Assembly: GCF_000005505.3 (NCBI RefSeq)
Contig: NC_016131.3
Coordinates: 54,111,355 to 54,175,354 of the forward strand
Length of the DNA stretch: 64,000 nucleotides
From: Brachypodium distachyon
Taxonomy: Eukaryota > Streptophyta > Magnoliopsida > Poales > Poaceae
Reading direction: 5' to 3'
Position numbers and translations under genes: made by a program. How positions within the stretch are numbered: the first letter of the stretch is position 1; every line of letters starts with the position of its first letter. Below, piece by piece: positions 33,576 to 46,655 of this stretch. Under the pieces are notes generated by a model, which did no database searches, was not told the DNA's origin, and saw only the letters and a list, made by a program, of their open reading frames with translations.

Positions 33576-34648
33576 TGCCGCTTTAGAGGGGTGTTGAGGA
33601 GATATCCAGTTCTCCTTTTCTCTTCTTCCCTTTTTGTTTTTTGCAAACTCTCTAACATGTACAGTTTCCCTCTTCTTAATGAATCGCAGTGAATCCTGCT
33701 TGCCCGTCAAGAATATGAGTTTGCAGACTCTGCTAAGGGCATAATGCCACTGCCCCGAGGACATCAGCTGCCATTTGGCATGGTAAGAGTTTGATGAATG
33801 ATTTAGCCATTGTACTTATTAACTGCAATAATTATCTTCTTTCATACTCTAATATTACTCCGTAGAAGATTAGCCACCACCGCATTAGATCATCATATCT
33901 GAAATCATTGTGTCAGTACTACTGCTCCATGGCCTAGCATTAACACTAGAACATTTTGTCATGTAGATGAATTCTGGAGCTTCAGGGCAGGAGTACTTTC
34001 AAAGTTCTTGTTGAGAATACGTGACTTGGTTCTTAGAGAACCGGTGGCATGTGTTACTCTGTCTTCTCTGGCTAGCCGGTGTAAACAGCTTTTGGATTGT
34101 TAGTTTGGTCGTGGTGTGAGGCACTGTTGTGCTCTATACTCTGCTCGAGACTTGTTAATTTTGTTGTGATATTTGCATTGAGGAAATATTTATAGGCTCT
34201 CATGATTGAATTAGCTTTTGAATGCTTTCTTGGTTTAAGTAGCTTCTGAATGCTTCTATAAATCAGAGCACGGTCAATGTAATCTGCCTTAAAGGGTAAT
34301 TGAGCTACATCCACCTATACCAGGTCATTCAAACCAGAGCACAATTGAACATGTAACAGACCAATCATGTTCTCTATGCTTCTGGCGGATCCTCCAGATT
34401 AGCACTCAACACGTAGAGATTCTCAGATAGAGTACTAAACTTTGGGGATGTTTGGCCTTCAAGTGTAGTCAAGCTATGTGCAGCTCTATATCAGGTCATT
34501 CAAATGTAGTACTAGTATATATCATTCATGGGTAATCAATTAAGCTATATTCACAAATATCAGCCCATTCAAAACACAGTACAATTTAACATATAAAAAA
34601 AAGACTAACTGTGATTTATATGCTTATATCAGATAGGTCAGGTTAGAT

Positions 34649-34896
34649 CTCCAGTGATCATGTGGTATTGAATCATGCAATGAAACTTTACTTCCAGAAA
34701 TGCTTGTGCTCCATATATGTGTATGTTTGCTCTGTTTGTACAGGTGTTTGTCAACATAAACTGAAAAAATAGCTCCAGTGATCATTTGGTATTGAATCAT
34801 GCAATGAAACTTTACTTACAGAAATGCTTGTGCTCCATATATGTGTATGTTTGCTCTGTTTGTACAGGTGTTTGTCAACATAAACTGAAAAAATAG
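34649..34896. repeat. 124-bp direct tandem duplication
   Basis: Two adjacent copies (34649-34772 and 34773-34896), beginning CTCCAGTGATCAT and ending CTGAAAAAATAG, differ at only two or three positions. The flanking 33600-34640 and 34900-35400 contain no recognised gene, apart from the presumed 3' region of the methyltransferase frame. Confidence 0.9.
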
Positions 34897-35405
34897 CAGA
34901 GCATGACTGCATGAGTGCTTTTAACAGGAATGATGTTCCTGCGGTTCTGACAGGAGATGGTCTAATACAAGTTTTTCTAGACTGAAAAAGGGAAGCATTG
35001 GTTCTCTATAGATAAAGCTATGTGAATAGAATTAATAAGCTGAAGTAGACAGCACAACAAACTACCAGGTTTCAAAATCTCAAACCGGCAAGAACAAGAA
35101 ATTGTTCCAATCTTGTATGATCCACATCGTCCACCCACAAGACACTTTCGCCAAATCAAACATAACAGTTAATTAACACTGATAGAGACACAAAGAACTT
35201 TGAATTGTGAAATTTTTCACTAACTTGTATTGATCAAAGGGTGGTACATATGTAGTACAGGAACCCTTACGGGTCAGCGCAAGCAGAGCACTCGCAGGTG
35301 CGTGATGTGCTAGGTCAACCTGAGGACTATAGTTACAACAGAGGCGGAATATGGTATTACAGAAGTCGATCTAGAGACAAAAGTTCATGATTCTGCTTTA
35401 CATAA

Positions 35406-36467
35406 TTACATCCCAAGAAACTCAATGTCGCTCTCGGTGAGGAAGGTCTTTCCTCTTTTAGCATTGTCGGCTCTCCGTCGGGAGGGCAGTGCCGGTGGGC
35501 CTCGCTTCCGCAGAACAAATGCGAGGTAGAGACAGGACACCTCCCACTCATCCTGTGATAGTCCATCAAGGGCACCAAGCTTCTGCATGAGATGAGAATA
35601 CTTGGGCTCCTGCAGGTACTCATGTACAAAGTCGCTGAAGTTCTTCACCAGGACCAGCTCCAGACCATACTCATCTGCCAGCGATCCGAAGAGGTGGAAT
35701 GGAACGAGCCATTCTGGACAATCAACAGCATCCTCCAAATGGAACATGTATTTGATCCCAAAAGGTGCAGTACTGGATGATGCATCTGGGGGCAACCTCA
35801 TCTTGTCAGCATCCTCTTGGCCACAAATGATGGAGTAAACACTGTTCCCAAATTGCAGAGATCCATCATCAGTTTCTCTGAGCATATTCAGAATGACATT
35901 GGCATCAGGCATTGTCCCAATGAAGGTTCCTCCAGGACGAAGCAATGCGGATACGTTGGCCAGTGCTTGCCGTGCTCGCGCTTCAGTCGACCAAGAGTAG
36001 TGCAGCGCAAACTGGCAGCTGCAGATGTCGAAGGGTGCATCTTGGTGCAGAAACTCATCCAGGGGCGCCTCGAAGCAATCGGCACAAATCAGCCGCGCAG
36101 GAAAGGGGAAACTCCTCCTAATCCCCTGTTGTTGTTGGCAATTGTAGCGGGCCAAGCAGTCCCTTATGGAGCCTTCGGCGATGTCAACCCCAACGTAGTA
36201 GCCGGCCTTGGCGATGCTCCAGTTGTTGAGATCGCCTCCCTTGCCGCAGGCGAGATCAAGAACGCGGTCTCCCTGGCGCCCAAATTGGTCGATCAGGACG
36301 CTCTTGATCCAATTGTTAAGCTTCTTCAGGTGGATAATGGGGCTCTTCTCTCGCTCCCGCAGCGTCTGGTTCGATCGCGCGCTGTAGTGCTGCGCGATCC
36401 TCCGCTCCTCCGAGCCGCCATAGCCGCCGCCCGAGTGGTTTTTGTGACGAGAGAACAGCGCGCCGCG
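35406..36467 (-). CDS. mRNA cap guanine-N7 methyltransferase 1-like, intronless, no in-frame ATG
   Basis: An uninterrupted 353-codon frame follows a TAA at 36468-36470. It begins after an N-terminal Gly-rich stretch with RIAQHYSARSNQTLRER and covers SPIIHLKKLNNWIKSVLI. It then covers RVLDLACGKGGDLNNW (SAM motif I), GYYVGVDIAEGSIRDC, FDICSCQFALHYSWSTEAR, LLRPGGTFIGTMPDANVI and LTESDIEFLGM. This is the nuclear enzyme that methylates the guanosine cap of pre-mRNA (Abd1/RNMT family), almost full length (about 370 aa in rice, from memory). The only upstream ATG (36419-36421) is one frame off, so one inserted base, a lost 5' exon or a non-ATG start must be assumed. Homologues I know have several introns, so a retroposed copy is likely. 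The SAM and cap-pocket motifs look intact, so it may be functional or only recently disabled. Confidence 0.7.
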   Translation of the reverse strand, partial: RGALFSRHKNHSGGGYGGSEERRIAQHYSARSNQTLREREKSPIIHLKKLNNWIKSVLIDQFGRQGDRVLDLACGKGGDLNNWSIAKAGYYVGVDIAEGSIRDCLARYNCQQQQGIRRSFPFPARLICADCFEAPLDEFLHQDAPFDICSCQFALHYSWSTEARARQALANVSALLRPGGTFIGTMPDANVILNMLRETDDGSLQFGNSVYSIICGQEDADKMRLPPDASSSTAPFGIKYMFHLEDAVDCPEWLVPFHLFGSLADEYGLELVLVKNFSDFVHEYLQEPKYSHLMQKLGALDGLSQDEWEVSCLYLAFVLRKRGPPALPSRRRADNAKRGKTFLTESDIEFLGM

Positions 36468-36469
36468 TT

Positions 36470-37173
36470 AAGAGTTTATCCTTTCCCTTGACGGAATCGG
36501 TTTGGGCTTGTTCGAGTCCAAGTCTGTTTTGGTAGTCTAGAAATAGCCCATCCAAGCAGGCCATATTTTCCGAGTGAACTCCTGCGATTCCACATCCCTA
36601 AAATCGAACGCTCGTCGATTCCAAGTTCTTCCAATCTGCTTCAGATCTGCTCGCCGGCGGCGCGATGATCGGGCGGTGGCCAGCTGCTGCGAAGACCGCC
36701 GGCCGCCAGGACCGTTGCTCCTCCGACGGCCCCGTCCCCAAGCACCCTCCGGCGCGCGATTGGGTAGCAGTGTGCGACGCGACTCATTTTCATTAGATTT
36801 TTTTTTTCGAAAAGGAGGACATCCCGGCCTCTGCATCGATGCACACAACCATAAATTATTAAAAGTATTCGAAGTACATGTCTCAGAGTTGTAAAAAATA
36901 ATAAAAATAAAATAAAAGGAAAACATCAATATCCTTCCAACCTAATACCTGCGCGCCATACAAACCGACTGAATAACTCATTTGCCTCTGTCCGAAGTAG
37001 TAGGGATCACATACGAAGCCAATGGGACGACCTTAGAACAATCTGCAAGAAATTAGTCACTTTCTTGTTATGAAAAACCAAATCATTTCTGCAATTTCAT
37101 ATAGACCAACATATCACACCAGTCCCTACAAAATAGAAATTTAAACTAAATAGACTTAGAACTAAACATAGAT
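36470..37173. other. Upstream region with a reversed retroposon tail
   Basis: A T-run at 36799-36809, followed on the plus strand by CGAAAAGGAGGACATCCCGG and CTCTGCATCGATGCA, looks like the poly(A) 3' end of a LINE or SINE read on the minus strand. No gene is recognised. Confidence 0.35.
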
Positions 37174-37960
37174 TTAGACAACTACCACTAGGAGGTCTTC
37201 TACTCGAAATCTAAATCCATGTTGATGACCTCGTTCTCCGAAGTCTAGACCTTCATGTCGTCGTCCGACCATAGAGACCAGTCCTCCGCCTCCTCCTTGA
37301 CCGGCGCGGGCGGCGGCGGTGCTCCGGCTCCGTCTTGCTAGAACCGGGAGACGTAGAACGCCGCCCCAAGGTCGGACCAACGCCCGAACTCCTCCCGCTC
37401 GGACTCCTCAATAGCCGCCGCCACCTTTGCCCGCTCCTCCTCGGTGGTGCGCGGCACCGGCACCACCTCCTCCTCGGGCTCCTACTCTTGCTTGACGATG
37501 GCGGCTACTACTGGAGGCGGCTGGGTCACGCCGCGGTGGACCGAAACGGCGGTGAAGAAGGAGCGACGACGCATGTTGTGCTCAGTCTCGAACCACTCGT
37601 CCCAGTAGGGCGAGTCCTCCGCGAATGCCGGGTCATAGTGAAGGTCGTTGGGGAGCTCGAAGCAGCGGCGCTAGATCTCGACCTGGCCGGCACGGCCGCT
37701 CGCCGGGACGGGGGTCACAGGAACCCGCTCGGGGTTCAAGCGCCACCCATGTGGGAGGTGCATGTCAGACCATGGCAGCGGAATGACGTGGTCCCAATTG
37801 TGCGTCGTCGTGCGCACGTCAACGTAGATGCGGCCCTCCCGCTGCCTCCTCGCCTACGTGAGGCGGAAGGGCGTCGCCGCCAACTGCCGGTTGCTCGCCC
37901 CCGACGACGAGCCCGCCTCATGGTCGTGCTTGTCCGTGGGCCATAGTTTTTTCGGTGCCA
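37174..37960 (-). pseudogene. Grass transposon-associated protein relic (unclassified family)
   Basis: Minus-strand reading gives NWDHVIPLPWSDMHLPHGWR, LNPERVPVTPVPASGRAGQV, a TAG, RRCFELPNDL and DPAFAEDSPYWDEWF. An acidic tail with VKEEAEDWSLWSDDD follows after more stops. This pattern (HLPHGWRLNP, DDPAFADDSPYW) is, from memory, common in repetitive Triticeae and rice sequences labelled unclassified transposon proteins. Its activity is unknown. Confidence 0.5.
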
Positions 37961-38335
37961 CTGCTGCGGACGGTGGTCGGTGGTTCCCCCGGCTATGGTT
38001 TGGGTTGGACGGCGAAGTGGGTGGGGTGGGTGGTGGGGAAATGGGGACAAACTGGTCCGCATTTAATATGGCCGAGAAGGGGGCTCGAGAGTCGCTACCA
38101 GATGGGGCCAGAATGGGAAAGGGTTTGACCAAGGACAGACGCTCGGACCGAGCGACGCTTCGTGTCTCGGTGTCTCGGTCCATAGGGACGCAAACCCAAC
38201 CCAGATTTGTCCTCAAAATACGTCTCCACCGACCAAAAAGCAAACACAGGCACAAATGTGTCACCCCGCTGGACCACCGTTTGCTCCATTTCGGCCTGAA
38301 CGGACGCATCAAGCCCAAATGGGTCATCAAAGAGT

Positions 38336-39985
38336 CTTAGAACATCTCCAATGAGATCCCCAAATTTCTCTCCTAAATGTCTCTTTTTTGTTCACTTGGA
38401 AGACCAAGTGGACATGCGTCCACCACTGTCCGCGCACGTCTCACCCAACGGCATCCCCCAAACTCTCCACCCAATTATTTTTCTTTTTTTCTTTTTTTTT
38501 CTTTTCCTCTTCTCTGCCACCCCTTTCTTTATTCTCCCAACAGCTGCCGCCTCTGCTATGAGCTCCGGCGAACTCTCCTGCCTCCTTCAGCCGCCGCTCC
38601 GCTCCGATACACTGCCACTGCATTCTGTGTCGCCATCGCGCCCATTCTCAGTCGAAAATAATGGAGCCAAAATTTGTGGGCAGTTCATAGAAGTATTCTT
38701 AGCCACAAGCTCACATACATATAGATAGATATCTTAGGAAAGAAATTCAAAGATCATCCAGCCATTAATTAATTAATTAATCAGTTGTTCCGATTCAACC
38801 AAACCGTCTCGGATTACACATTGAGATTACATGTCCATGGTTCAAAGTTACAGGGAAACAAAGTAGCAGCTCATCGGGATTATGAAGAAGTAGCAGCAAA
38901 GCCAAATATAGAATCTGGTAGCTCTAATTTCATTGAACCAACAACATCGGATTAGTACTTGTGCTCCTACCAAAGAGCTTCCTCAATCCATCACAGAACA
39001 ACAGTTAATTTGCTGCTAACAGGTAGCAAGTCAATAGGGGAAAGGATCTCACAAAAAAAGGCAATAGGGGAAGGATGTACTGTGCCGACCTTCGTTCAGT
39101 GAGTAGAAGATCCATCCTCAAATTGTGCACTAATCCAGCCTCAGATAGATGAACTACGGCGTCGTGCTAGTTCAAGATGCAGGAGTTGTCCAGTCAAGCA
39201 ACCGCCGCCTTGAGAAACCAACGCGCTGGAGATCGAAGCTGGTACCTGTTGACATCGAGGCCGCCGCCTTCAAGCTCTGCCGTCGCTGCAGCCCCCGCTC
39301 GTCCATGCCGCCGCTGCTGTCGAAGAGCCAGAGGAAGCGGACCTGCGACCACGGCCATGAACGCGCTCCGCCCATCCATGGGAGAGGAAGGCAATGCCGC
39401 TCCGCCAGTCGGCCACCATGACGCGAACAGGGCGCACACGGCGCCGAGCTCCACGAGCGCCGCCTGGTTCAGGACGCTCCTACAGGAGGCGTCACGGTGT
39501 GAAGGGAGGCGGCGGATCCGGGCGGCGCCGAGCGGATCCCTGCTGCGGCGCGCCGGATCTCGTGGAGGGAGGAGGTGGGGTGGCGACGTTCTCGATTGGT
39601 GGCGGGCGCAGCCGGCGGTGGGCAGTGAAGTGCGCGCCGCCGGCATGGACAGCAGCAGGTGCCGAGCTTCTCCGCGCGCCGTCCATGGCGGCCAGGGCGC
39701 GGGGAGACGAAGGGGGCCGCCCGACGGGGGACGGGGTTGGGGAATTGCACAGTGGAGCACAACGTGGGGAACGAAGAAAATCGAGTTTGGGAGGAGGAAG
39801 AGCTCGTGCGATAAAAAAGAGGTGGTGGGCCAGGGCCCGGACAAAGGACAAACGGAGACCCATTTCTCTCCCAAATTTAGGGCAAGTTTGGATGGATTTG
39901 TCTGGACAAAAGGCCCATTTTGTCTGTTTGGGTAAATAAAACATTTGGGATAGCCGGTACCCATTGCCATTGGAGATGCTCTTAG
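38336..39985. mobile_element. Element bounded by CATCTCCAATG inverted ends
   Basis: The left end CTTAGAACATCTCCAATG (38336-38353) and the right end, reverse-complemented as CTAAGAGCATCTCCAATG (39968-39985), form an 18-bp terminal inverted repeat with two mismatches. The interior is GC-rich with overlapping open frames in several registers (39177-39970) but no recognised domain. No target duplication is evident, so the two ends could belong to different elements. Confidence 0.4.
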
Positions 39986-40309
39986 GGAGGGAAATCATCC
40001 GCCAGCTCACGTATGGCGGACAAGCGCAGAAGAGGGATTACGGACAGAATCAACTAAACAAATAATACACAATCGAAGATTGAAAATCACAGCAATGCCC
40101 AGACTAATCCTAGATCATACAAGAGTTTTACATGAGGCTGGAAATTGCAGCCAATTATTGTTGTCACAGTTGAGTTCTCAGGTTCTGTCTTACACAAGGA
40201 GAACACACAAACAAATTCCAAACAGAAACTGTCCTTGAAGGTGTACGCTAAAGCTGGCGTGCTTGATTCCGCTTTGGGCGGAACAGTACAGCGAGGAGAT
40301 GGATCACTC

Positions 40310-43300
40310 TCATGGTACGTTCATTACCTGGATGGACTGCAGCATGTCGCAAAGTGCAATCACCAGGTCACCAGACTTGATCATGCCCCTGGCCTTGAGC
40401 AGGGAGAAGGTGCGGTTCAGGTTGCTCTCCATATCGTCCGAGAAGCTGAGGCGGAAGGGGGTGAGGCCCCATTGAAGGTTCAACCGTCTCCTCACGGAAG
40501 TTGAGTTTGTGAAAGCAAAGATTGGACAGTCAGGACGGCACCGTGACAGCAGGGAGGCCATGTGGCCACCATTTGTGTATACAAAAACGGCATCTACTTC
40601 CAATTTGTTAGCTGCAAATCGAGTTAGTCATGGTTAGAGATAGCTCAAGTAAGTGCCAGGGGATGATTGAAATGCTATGGCAGCACTAACCATCACAGTG
40701 CACAATAATTCGAACCAAACAGCAGTATATTGGTACGTAGCAAGTTCTAAACAATGGCAGTGACGATGTAGCAATCATTGAGTAAGTGACAACAATACTT
40801 ACCCATTTTAGCCGCCGAAATGCAGATTTCTTCTGATACTTTGTCAGAGAAAGAAGATGAAACGTCCTCAAGTTCTAATGCCTCTAGACGCTTCTCCTCC
40901 CTCCACCATTTTTCAATCCTTAAGCTAACACTATTGAGGACACTGAGAGCCTTATCTGGATATCTCCCCATTGCTGACTCGCCAGAAAGCATAAGAGCAT
41001 CCGCACGTTGGTTGACTGCTTCGGAAACATCTGCAACTTCAGCCCTGGTGGGTATGGGATACTCAATCATTGATTCGAGAAGCTGAGAAGCAACAATGAC
41101 CGGCTTGTTTAACTGCCTGCACAGTTTAACTATCTTTTGTTGTATTGAAGGGACCTGCTCCAAGGGAATTTGTGCCCCCAAGTCCCCTCTGGCTACCATG
41201 GCACCATCTGATGCACGGATGATCTCCTCTAGGTTTGTTAAAGAGTCGATGCTCTCGATCTTTGCAATGACCGCTATGTCACTGATCATACAGAACAAAA
41301 AAAATTATGATCAGCATGGAATAAATTTGAGTCAAACAAAACAAGTGCTTCAGAAATACAGCATGTAGCACATTTCTATTCAGAACATATATGTAATCTC
41401 TGTTGATCTTTTCAGAAAGTAGGCCATATAGATCAACCCCAGAAAGTCTATACCAAATACTAACAGAGTGATAGATATATTTATTATTCTTATGACATTC
41501 GACTTTGTGCAATTTCTTTACCATGCTCCTTCTTTTAGCCACAAACCAAAACACTCATGGAGTGACAAGTGTTTTCCGTTTATGAGGAAACCGGAAGCAC
41601 TGCTGCAGAGTTTCAAATTTAAACTAAAATGGATGTAGCACCAACAGCACAGCACATAAGTAACCTAGCTCATCTTCACATTTCAAAGCTTACATATTTC
41701 CATAGGAATGGTGCACATAATTGTATTCCAGAGTAAATAATGTAGCAGCTGTTAGGTGGACAAAGCTAGCCACATGTAGCAGTTGTTGTTGTTGAGGTAA
41801 TCATAGGTCACTGGTTCACCCTATTATTTCTAATAACTCGAAAGAAGTCAGTGCGTTAGGGTGACCCAACTGTTCCATTGAACCACCAGAATCAGATGAG
41901 AACTGGGGGCACCAGAGCTGGTATAGCTGTAGAAATAGTCACAGATATCTTCAGCCTAAGCATCTTACATAAGGACAGACCTTCCAATGTGAAATATGAA
42001 GTCGGTTGAGAAAAACAATACACTCATACAGTCATACTAAGTTAACTAAATGTATGATTGTTACCATGGATTGAAAAAAAAGAATCATGTTACATGCTAC
42101 AATCTCCAAGAACAAAGGAAATTAACTTTTTTTCTCTACAGATGAGGTTCCCAGTTCCCAGCTATGAGTTTGCTGTGCCTACAGTATATTGCATGCAACG
42201 GCCGACAGTAGTGGCAGCGCCCATGCTTCGTCACTTGCGGCACTTGCAGTGCATATCCACTTGTCTTGGCAAGCGACACTCACGAGCAAGCTTAGCCTTA
42301 CCCGTAGTCAGAGATGGCATAGCAGCAGAGGAGAACAGGAAATGGCTAGTGCTGTTATGACTGAGCCGTTTAGGGCAGGGTGGGTTTTTGCTAGTGATTT
42401 TGTAGTTGGGACGTCGGAAGCTGTGGAACAACTTAATGTGAGTTCAGAAGACCGACCTATCTGACTAAATGTATTTTTTCAGTAATGTTCCTCAAAACCA
42501 TGGAGATGTGGTTCCAATGACCATAGTGGTTAGATACTTCTTCTCTTGGAGACGTGCAACGACTCAGCACACAAGGGTGATTATCACTAGCAAGCAAAAA
42601 AAAAAAAAGAAACAGTTGCACTGGGATTATCACATGCACATCTTGCACTGGTCATGCATTAGTTTAGAGGAATTGCATTCACAATAGCTCCCTAAACTTG
42701 GCATGTTTGTTCACTTACAGTCCAAATCGCGGTTTAGCGTGCTAAATAGCCACGTGGCGGCTGAAGTGGACACTAGGTCAGTTCGGAGGGGATTTCCGGG
42801 AAATTGTATGTACATAAATTTTGCAAAGAAAAAAAACCTAAAGCTTTCCTCCTTTCTTTCACAAGCTAGGCTTCCTTGCACAGTCATTTCCCTGCCCGAG
42901 TTAGCAAAAACTCCCCATTTCTCTGCCCAGTCCCTAACAATAGCAACTCTGAAACATTAATGACTAAAATCATCACATGAAGCCCTGATTAAAAATAAAA
43001 GATTTAAAACACCTTAAATTCAGAGATCTTAAACCACTTAAATTGGCACCACAAATCTCCTCTACTAGAGTAAAAATTCATCATCCTAAAGAGCCTAAAA
43101 GAGGAAATGTGGGTGTTGTCAAAGTCAACCCAATTGTTGACGAAAGCCAAACATCATATAATCATCAGGATCATCTCATGGCAAAACCCCAACTTGATCA
43201 GAATGGGAGGGGACTTACGGTAAACGGGAAGGTCAGCACCAACACGTCATCACCGCGCTACCGTCTCGGATGGGAGCACGCTTCACGCTAGTCGCTGGCA

Positions 43301-46300
43301 GAACCACCCAATCTCCCCCCTCAAGCACGTTACGTGAAGAGAGAAGGAGATGGGGACCAGATAATGACAAGGAAAAAAACGCAGGGATGTTTTTGCTAAA
43401 TGTAATTGGGAGGGAGCCTCTTCAGCAACAAAAATGTCTGGCGTTGTGATGGTAATCGGCAATGAGGACTGCGGACAATGGAAAGAGAAGCTACAGGTGG
43501 GTGGGTGGGGGGGGGGGGTCATTTTCAGGTAACAAAACTTTTGCTAAAACCCCGCTTCAAACTACTATCCATGTCAGCCACTGCCTGACAATTTAGCACC
43601 GTAAACTGTGATTTGCTGCCAAGTTTCTGGACTGTCAATGAAATTTCCTCTGTTTATATGTCCATATGTTAATTGAGCTCAGATCCCTATGACAATGATA
43701 TTTTATCCAGTGACAGACAGGATGCAGCCACAGATCAGCGGAATTCACTCTCTTCCATGATGGGGAGAGAATGCATCACTCAGCGTTAACCAAGTCTTTG
43801 CAACTAGTAAACATAAATATTACCTTCCACGACTTCTTGCTGCTATGTAGCTCTTTAGATGGTTAATCACTTCAGCTGACTTGACAAATGAAACTGCAAT
43901 AAAATCTACACCTTCAGCAATTCCAAAGTCTATGTCAATCCAATCCTGCAAAAAAAACAGCACAAGGAAAAGGGTATTATTGTATAATTACTGAATTCTG
44001 GCTCTTGATGGTACCAGCCTACGAAATGGATTATGTACAATTGAAAGAAACTCTTCCGTAATACAATGCAGTGCTTTGTACTAAGAAATAAGTCCATTTT
44101 ACCCCCCCTCAACTCTTGGGAAAGTTCAAATTTAAAATGGACTTACTTCTTGTACTAAATAGGACATTTACATTTCAAAAGATAATTCGATGACAAAAAG
44201 AAATGCTGATAATCCAAGGTGTTAACAAAGACTACTACAGATTCGTAGTCACAAATTATCAAGGTAGTCCAGTCACCTTAGATGTAATTGTTGGAAGCAT
44301 AGCATTCTTCTCGCGGACAACACTGCCATCCCGCCAAAATGTAAGATTGGCACGTGGCAACAGTAAACCAGGATCTGTGCAACGGCATTTAACATCTGGT
44401 CCTAATTTCTCGATGACCTCAAACCGAGCCATTCCACCATCCACAAGAAGATCATCACCAACTCTCACATCTGTGTAGCGATCAGAAATACATTAAAGCA
44501 GGGATGAAAAGTGTAAAGATGCTCAGAAAAGAAGTATGCTTAACCTTCAGCAAATCCTTCATAGTTCACATGAACGGTTAGCTCTGGGAGAGGTGCCTCA
44601 AAAGATCTAACGCTGAATGTCCAGATTTCTCCATCCTGTGAAATCCACCAAAGGAGATAGCAAATGGATATTTTATTAATTATCACAGAAATACTTCGCC
44701 TCCAAGACTCCAATCACACGGTAAATGATATGGTTAAACAAATCAGGAATTCTCGTTGAATAGGAGATAGCTGAGTTGGTTACTCTCGCAATCTAGCTTC
44801 TTGTTAATTGTTATAAGATTTAGATTTTCAGAAAGAGGACGTTAGGGTCTCTTCTTTCATGTTGATTAAATATGCTTGAACAATTATGGCTATTGATTAA
44901 ATTTTAGTTCCAGAATATTTCACAGCATGTACTGTGTAAAGAAATCATATCATGTTGTCACTGGTTGTTATCATATTTTCACTTTCATGTTCAGAAATAT
45001 GAGACTTTGCGGGGAAATTAACCCAGTTTTTGGGAAAGGCTATATAAGCTCAAGCATGGCATAGCTTCAGTTTGCTGTTATGAGTATCCTGATTCCACCT
45101 ATTGAACGCAGAACAGAGGATATGCAGAGTGCAGATTACAGAATTCGCAGATCGGAAAGTTTTTGCTGTGCCTACTACATTGTGGAAAAGGGAGTAAAGA
45201 AATTTGCGGGTTTTAAGTATACAAGTTTTGAGAACATGGCCACAACAAGACAAGCATATCAACTCCAAGCCTTTAAAGAAGCAATAATAACATTTTAGGG
45301 GGAAAATATGGTATCCGGATCACATTAATGAGTTAACAAAACACAGCATGCCCAGCTATATTACAGTCTTGTTGGAGTTGTTGGGTGTTGAACCCAAACA
45401 ACCAGAACGTGACTGCGGGTTAGATTAGTAACTCAATAACTCAAACCAGGTAACTAACTGTGTGGATGTGTTACCTCTCTTGTTTTGTCAGCTGCTAGAA
45501 GCAAGACTTGAAGGTAATTGTTAAGATCTACTCCTAATGTCCAAGCCCGGAATAGTGCGTTCTTAACAAATATTCTGAAAACAAACTATTTTCTAGCCCC
45601 CCTGCACTACTGAAATACTATATGCCAATGGTATTTTCACAATGCGATATTACATACCAAAACAGTAATGGTTCTCCACTTTCTTGAGCACACAATTGGA
45701 TCTGCCGGGTCAGTGTGTTCAAGACAACTCTTACGAGTTAGGATGTACGAATTCCATGACCTAATAGATGAAGCATGCACTAGTACTAAAATGCAGGCAT
45801 GACAGCACTACAGGCTACTCCCCTCGTCCATGCGCACATTCCGTCGAAGACGATACATGAAAAGGAAAGCGCAGCGCCAAGTCAATCCAAAGCCCAGCGG
45901 CGACCCTCACCTCCGCCTTGGCCGCGGGCGCGCCGCCGAGGTCCCCCATGTGGATCTCGCTCCCCTCGGTGTCCATCATGACAGCGACGGCGAAGCCCTT
46001 GTCCTCGTTGAGCCTGCGCACGCGGCGGATGACCTCCCGGTGCCACTCGCGGTCCCCGTGGCACATGTTGAGGCGCGCCACGTTCATTCCGCCGACGGCC
46101 AGCGCCTCCAGCTCGGCCTCGCCGCAGGTGGCGGGGCCCAGGGTGCAGACGAGCTTGGTGCGGCGCGTGCTCCGGAACCCGTTCTCCCGCAGCTCGGCCT
46201 CCGTGACGGCATCGACGCCGATGCTGTGCTGCGCGCCCGCGGCGGGCTCGGCCACGAGGAGGCCGTTGGGGTTGGGGAACGCGGTGAGGTCGGGGTGGGC

Positions 46301-46456
46301 CGAGCCTGCGCAGGAAGCGACGAGGCGGTGCGGCCGGCGGGCGGCGGGCAGCTGGCGGAGCTGCGCGGCGGCGAGAGGCGTGTGAGTGGAGGAGGAGGAG
46401 GAGGGGGCGAGGGGCTTGGGCGCCGCGAGGTGGAGGAGGGAGTGGGCGGCGGCCAT
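40310..46456 (-). CDS. PKP1: Plastidial pyruvate kinase, alpha-type (PKP1), 6 exons
   Basis: Transfers phosphate from phosphoenolpyruvate to ADP, giving pyruvate and ATP in plastids, where it feeds fatty-acid synthesis. Exons: 45911-46456, 44545-44635, 44278-44470 (or one base lower), 43824-43945, 40803-41281 and 40310-40611. All have GT-AG borders and compatible phases, giving about 577 aa. Residues 1 to about 70 are a Ser/Ala/Arg-rich transit peptide. The barrel follows: [49 protein letters not shown], the B domain ([13 protein letters not shown]), [20 protein letters not shown], the catalytic [16 protein letters not shown] and [20 protein letters not shown]. The C domain ends [20 protein letters not shown] and [11 protein letters not shown]. 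The [13 protein letters not shown] form and the [12 protein letters not shown] ending point to the PKP1 clade rather than PKP2 or cytosolic enzymes. No defect was found. Confidence 0.95.
42687..43633. mobile_element. Inverted-repeat element in pyruvate kinase intron 4
   Basis: The left subterminus (CTCCCTAAACTTGGCA, then TTTAGCGTGCTAAATAGCC) and the right end, reverse-complemented (GTCCAGAAACTTGGCA, then TTTACGGTGCTAAATTGTC), form a long imperfect inverted repeat about 950 bp apart. No coding content; the class is uncertain. Confidence 0.5.
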
Positions 46457-46649
46457 GGCGGCGGCGGAGATGCGGGCGGAGCGAGAAGGATTTTGACGGG
46501 GGGTTTTGGCTCGGTCGGGGAGGCGGAGATTGCGAGGATGATGCCGGGGGAAGATGCCGCGCCCTTGCTTGGGGGGTGTCGCCTTGAGTTTGAGTTGGCA
46601 AAGATGGCTTCTGCCTTTTCCTAGGGTGGATGGATCTGGCCGAGGCTTT

Positions 46650-46655
46650 CACGTG
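46650..46655. promoter_or_regulatory. G-box upstream of pyruvate kinase
   Basis: The CACGTG core (flanks TTT and TTT) lies about 195 bp upstream of the ATG. G-boxes bind bZIP and bHLH factors; use here is inferred from position only. Confidence 0.35.

Noticed and set aside
39177..39970. Several frames of 170-260 codons on both strands
   Set aside because: GC-rich overlapping frames within an inverted-repeat element; Arg/Pro/Ala-rich with no conserved motif.
44755..44830. Short stretch resembling a tRNA D-arm and anticodon region (AGCTGAGTTGGTTA)
   Set aside because: No B-box GGTTCGA and no closing acceptor stem; it lies in pyruvate kinase intron 1.
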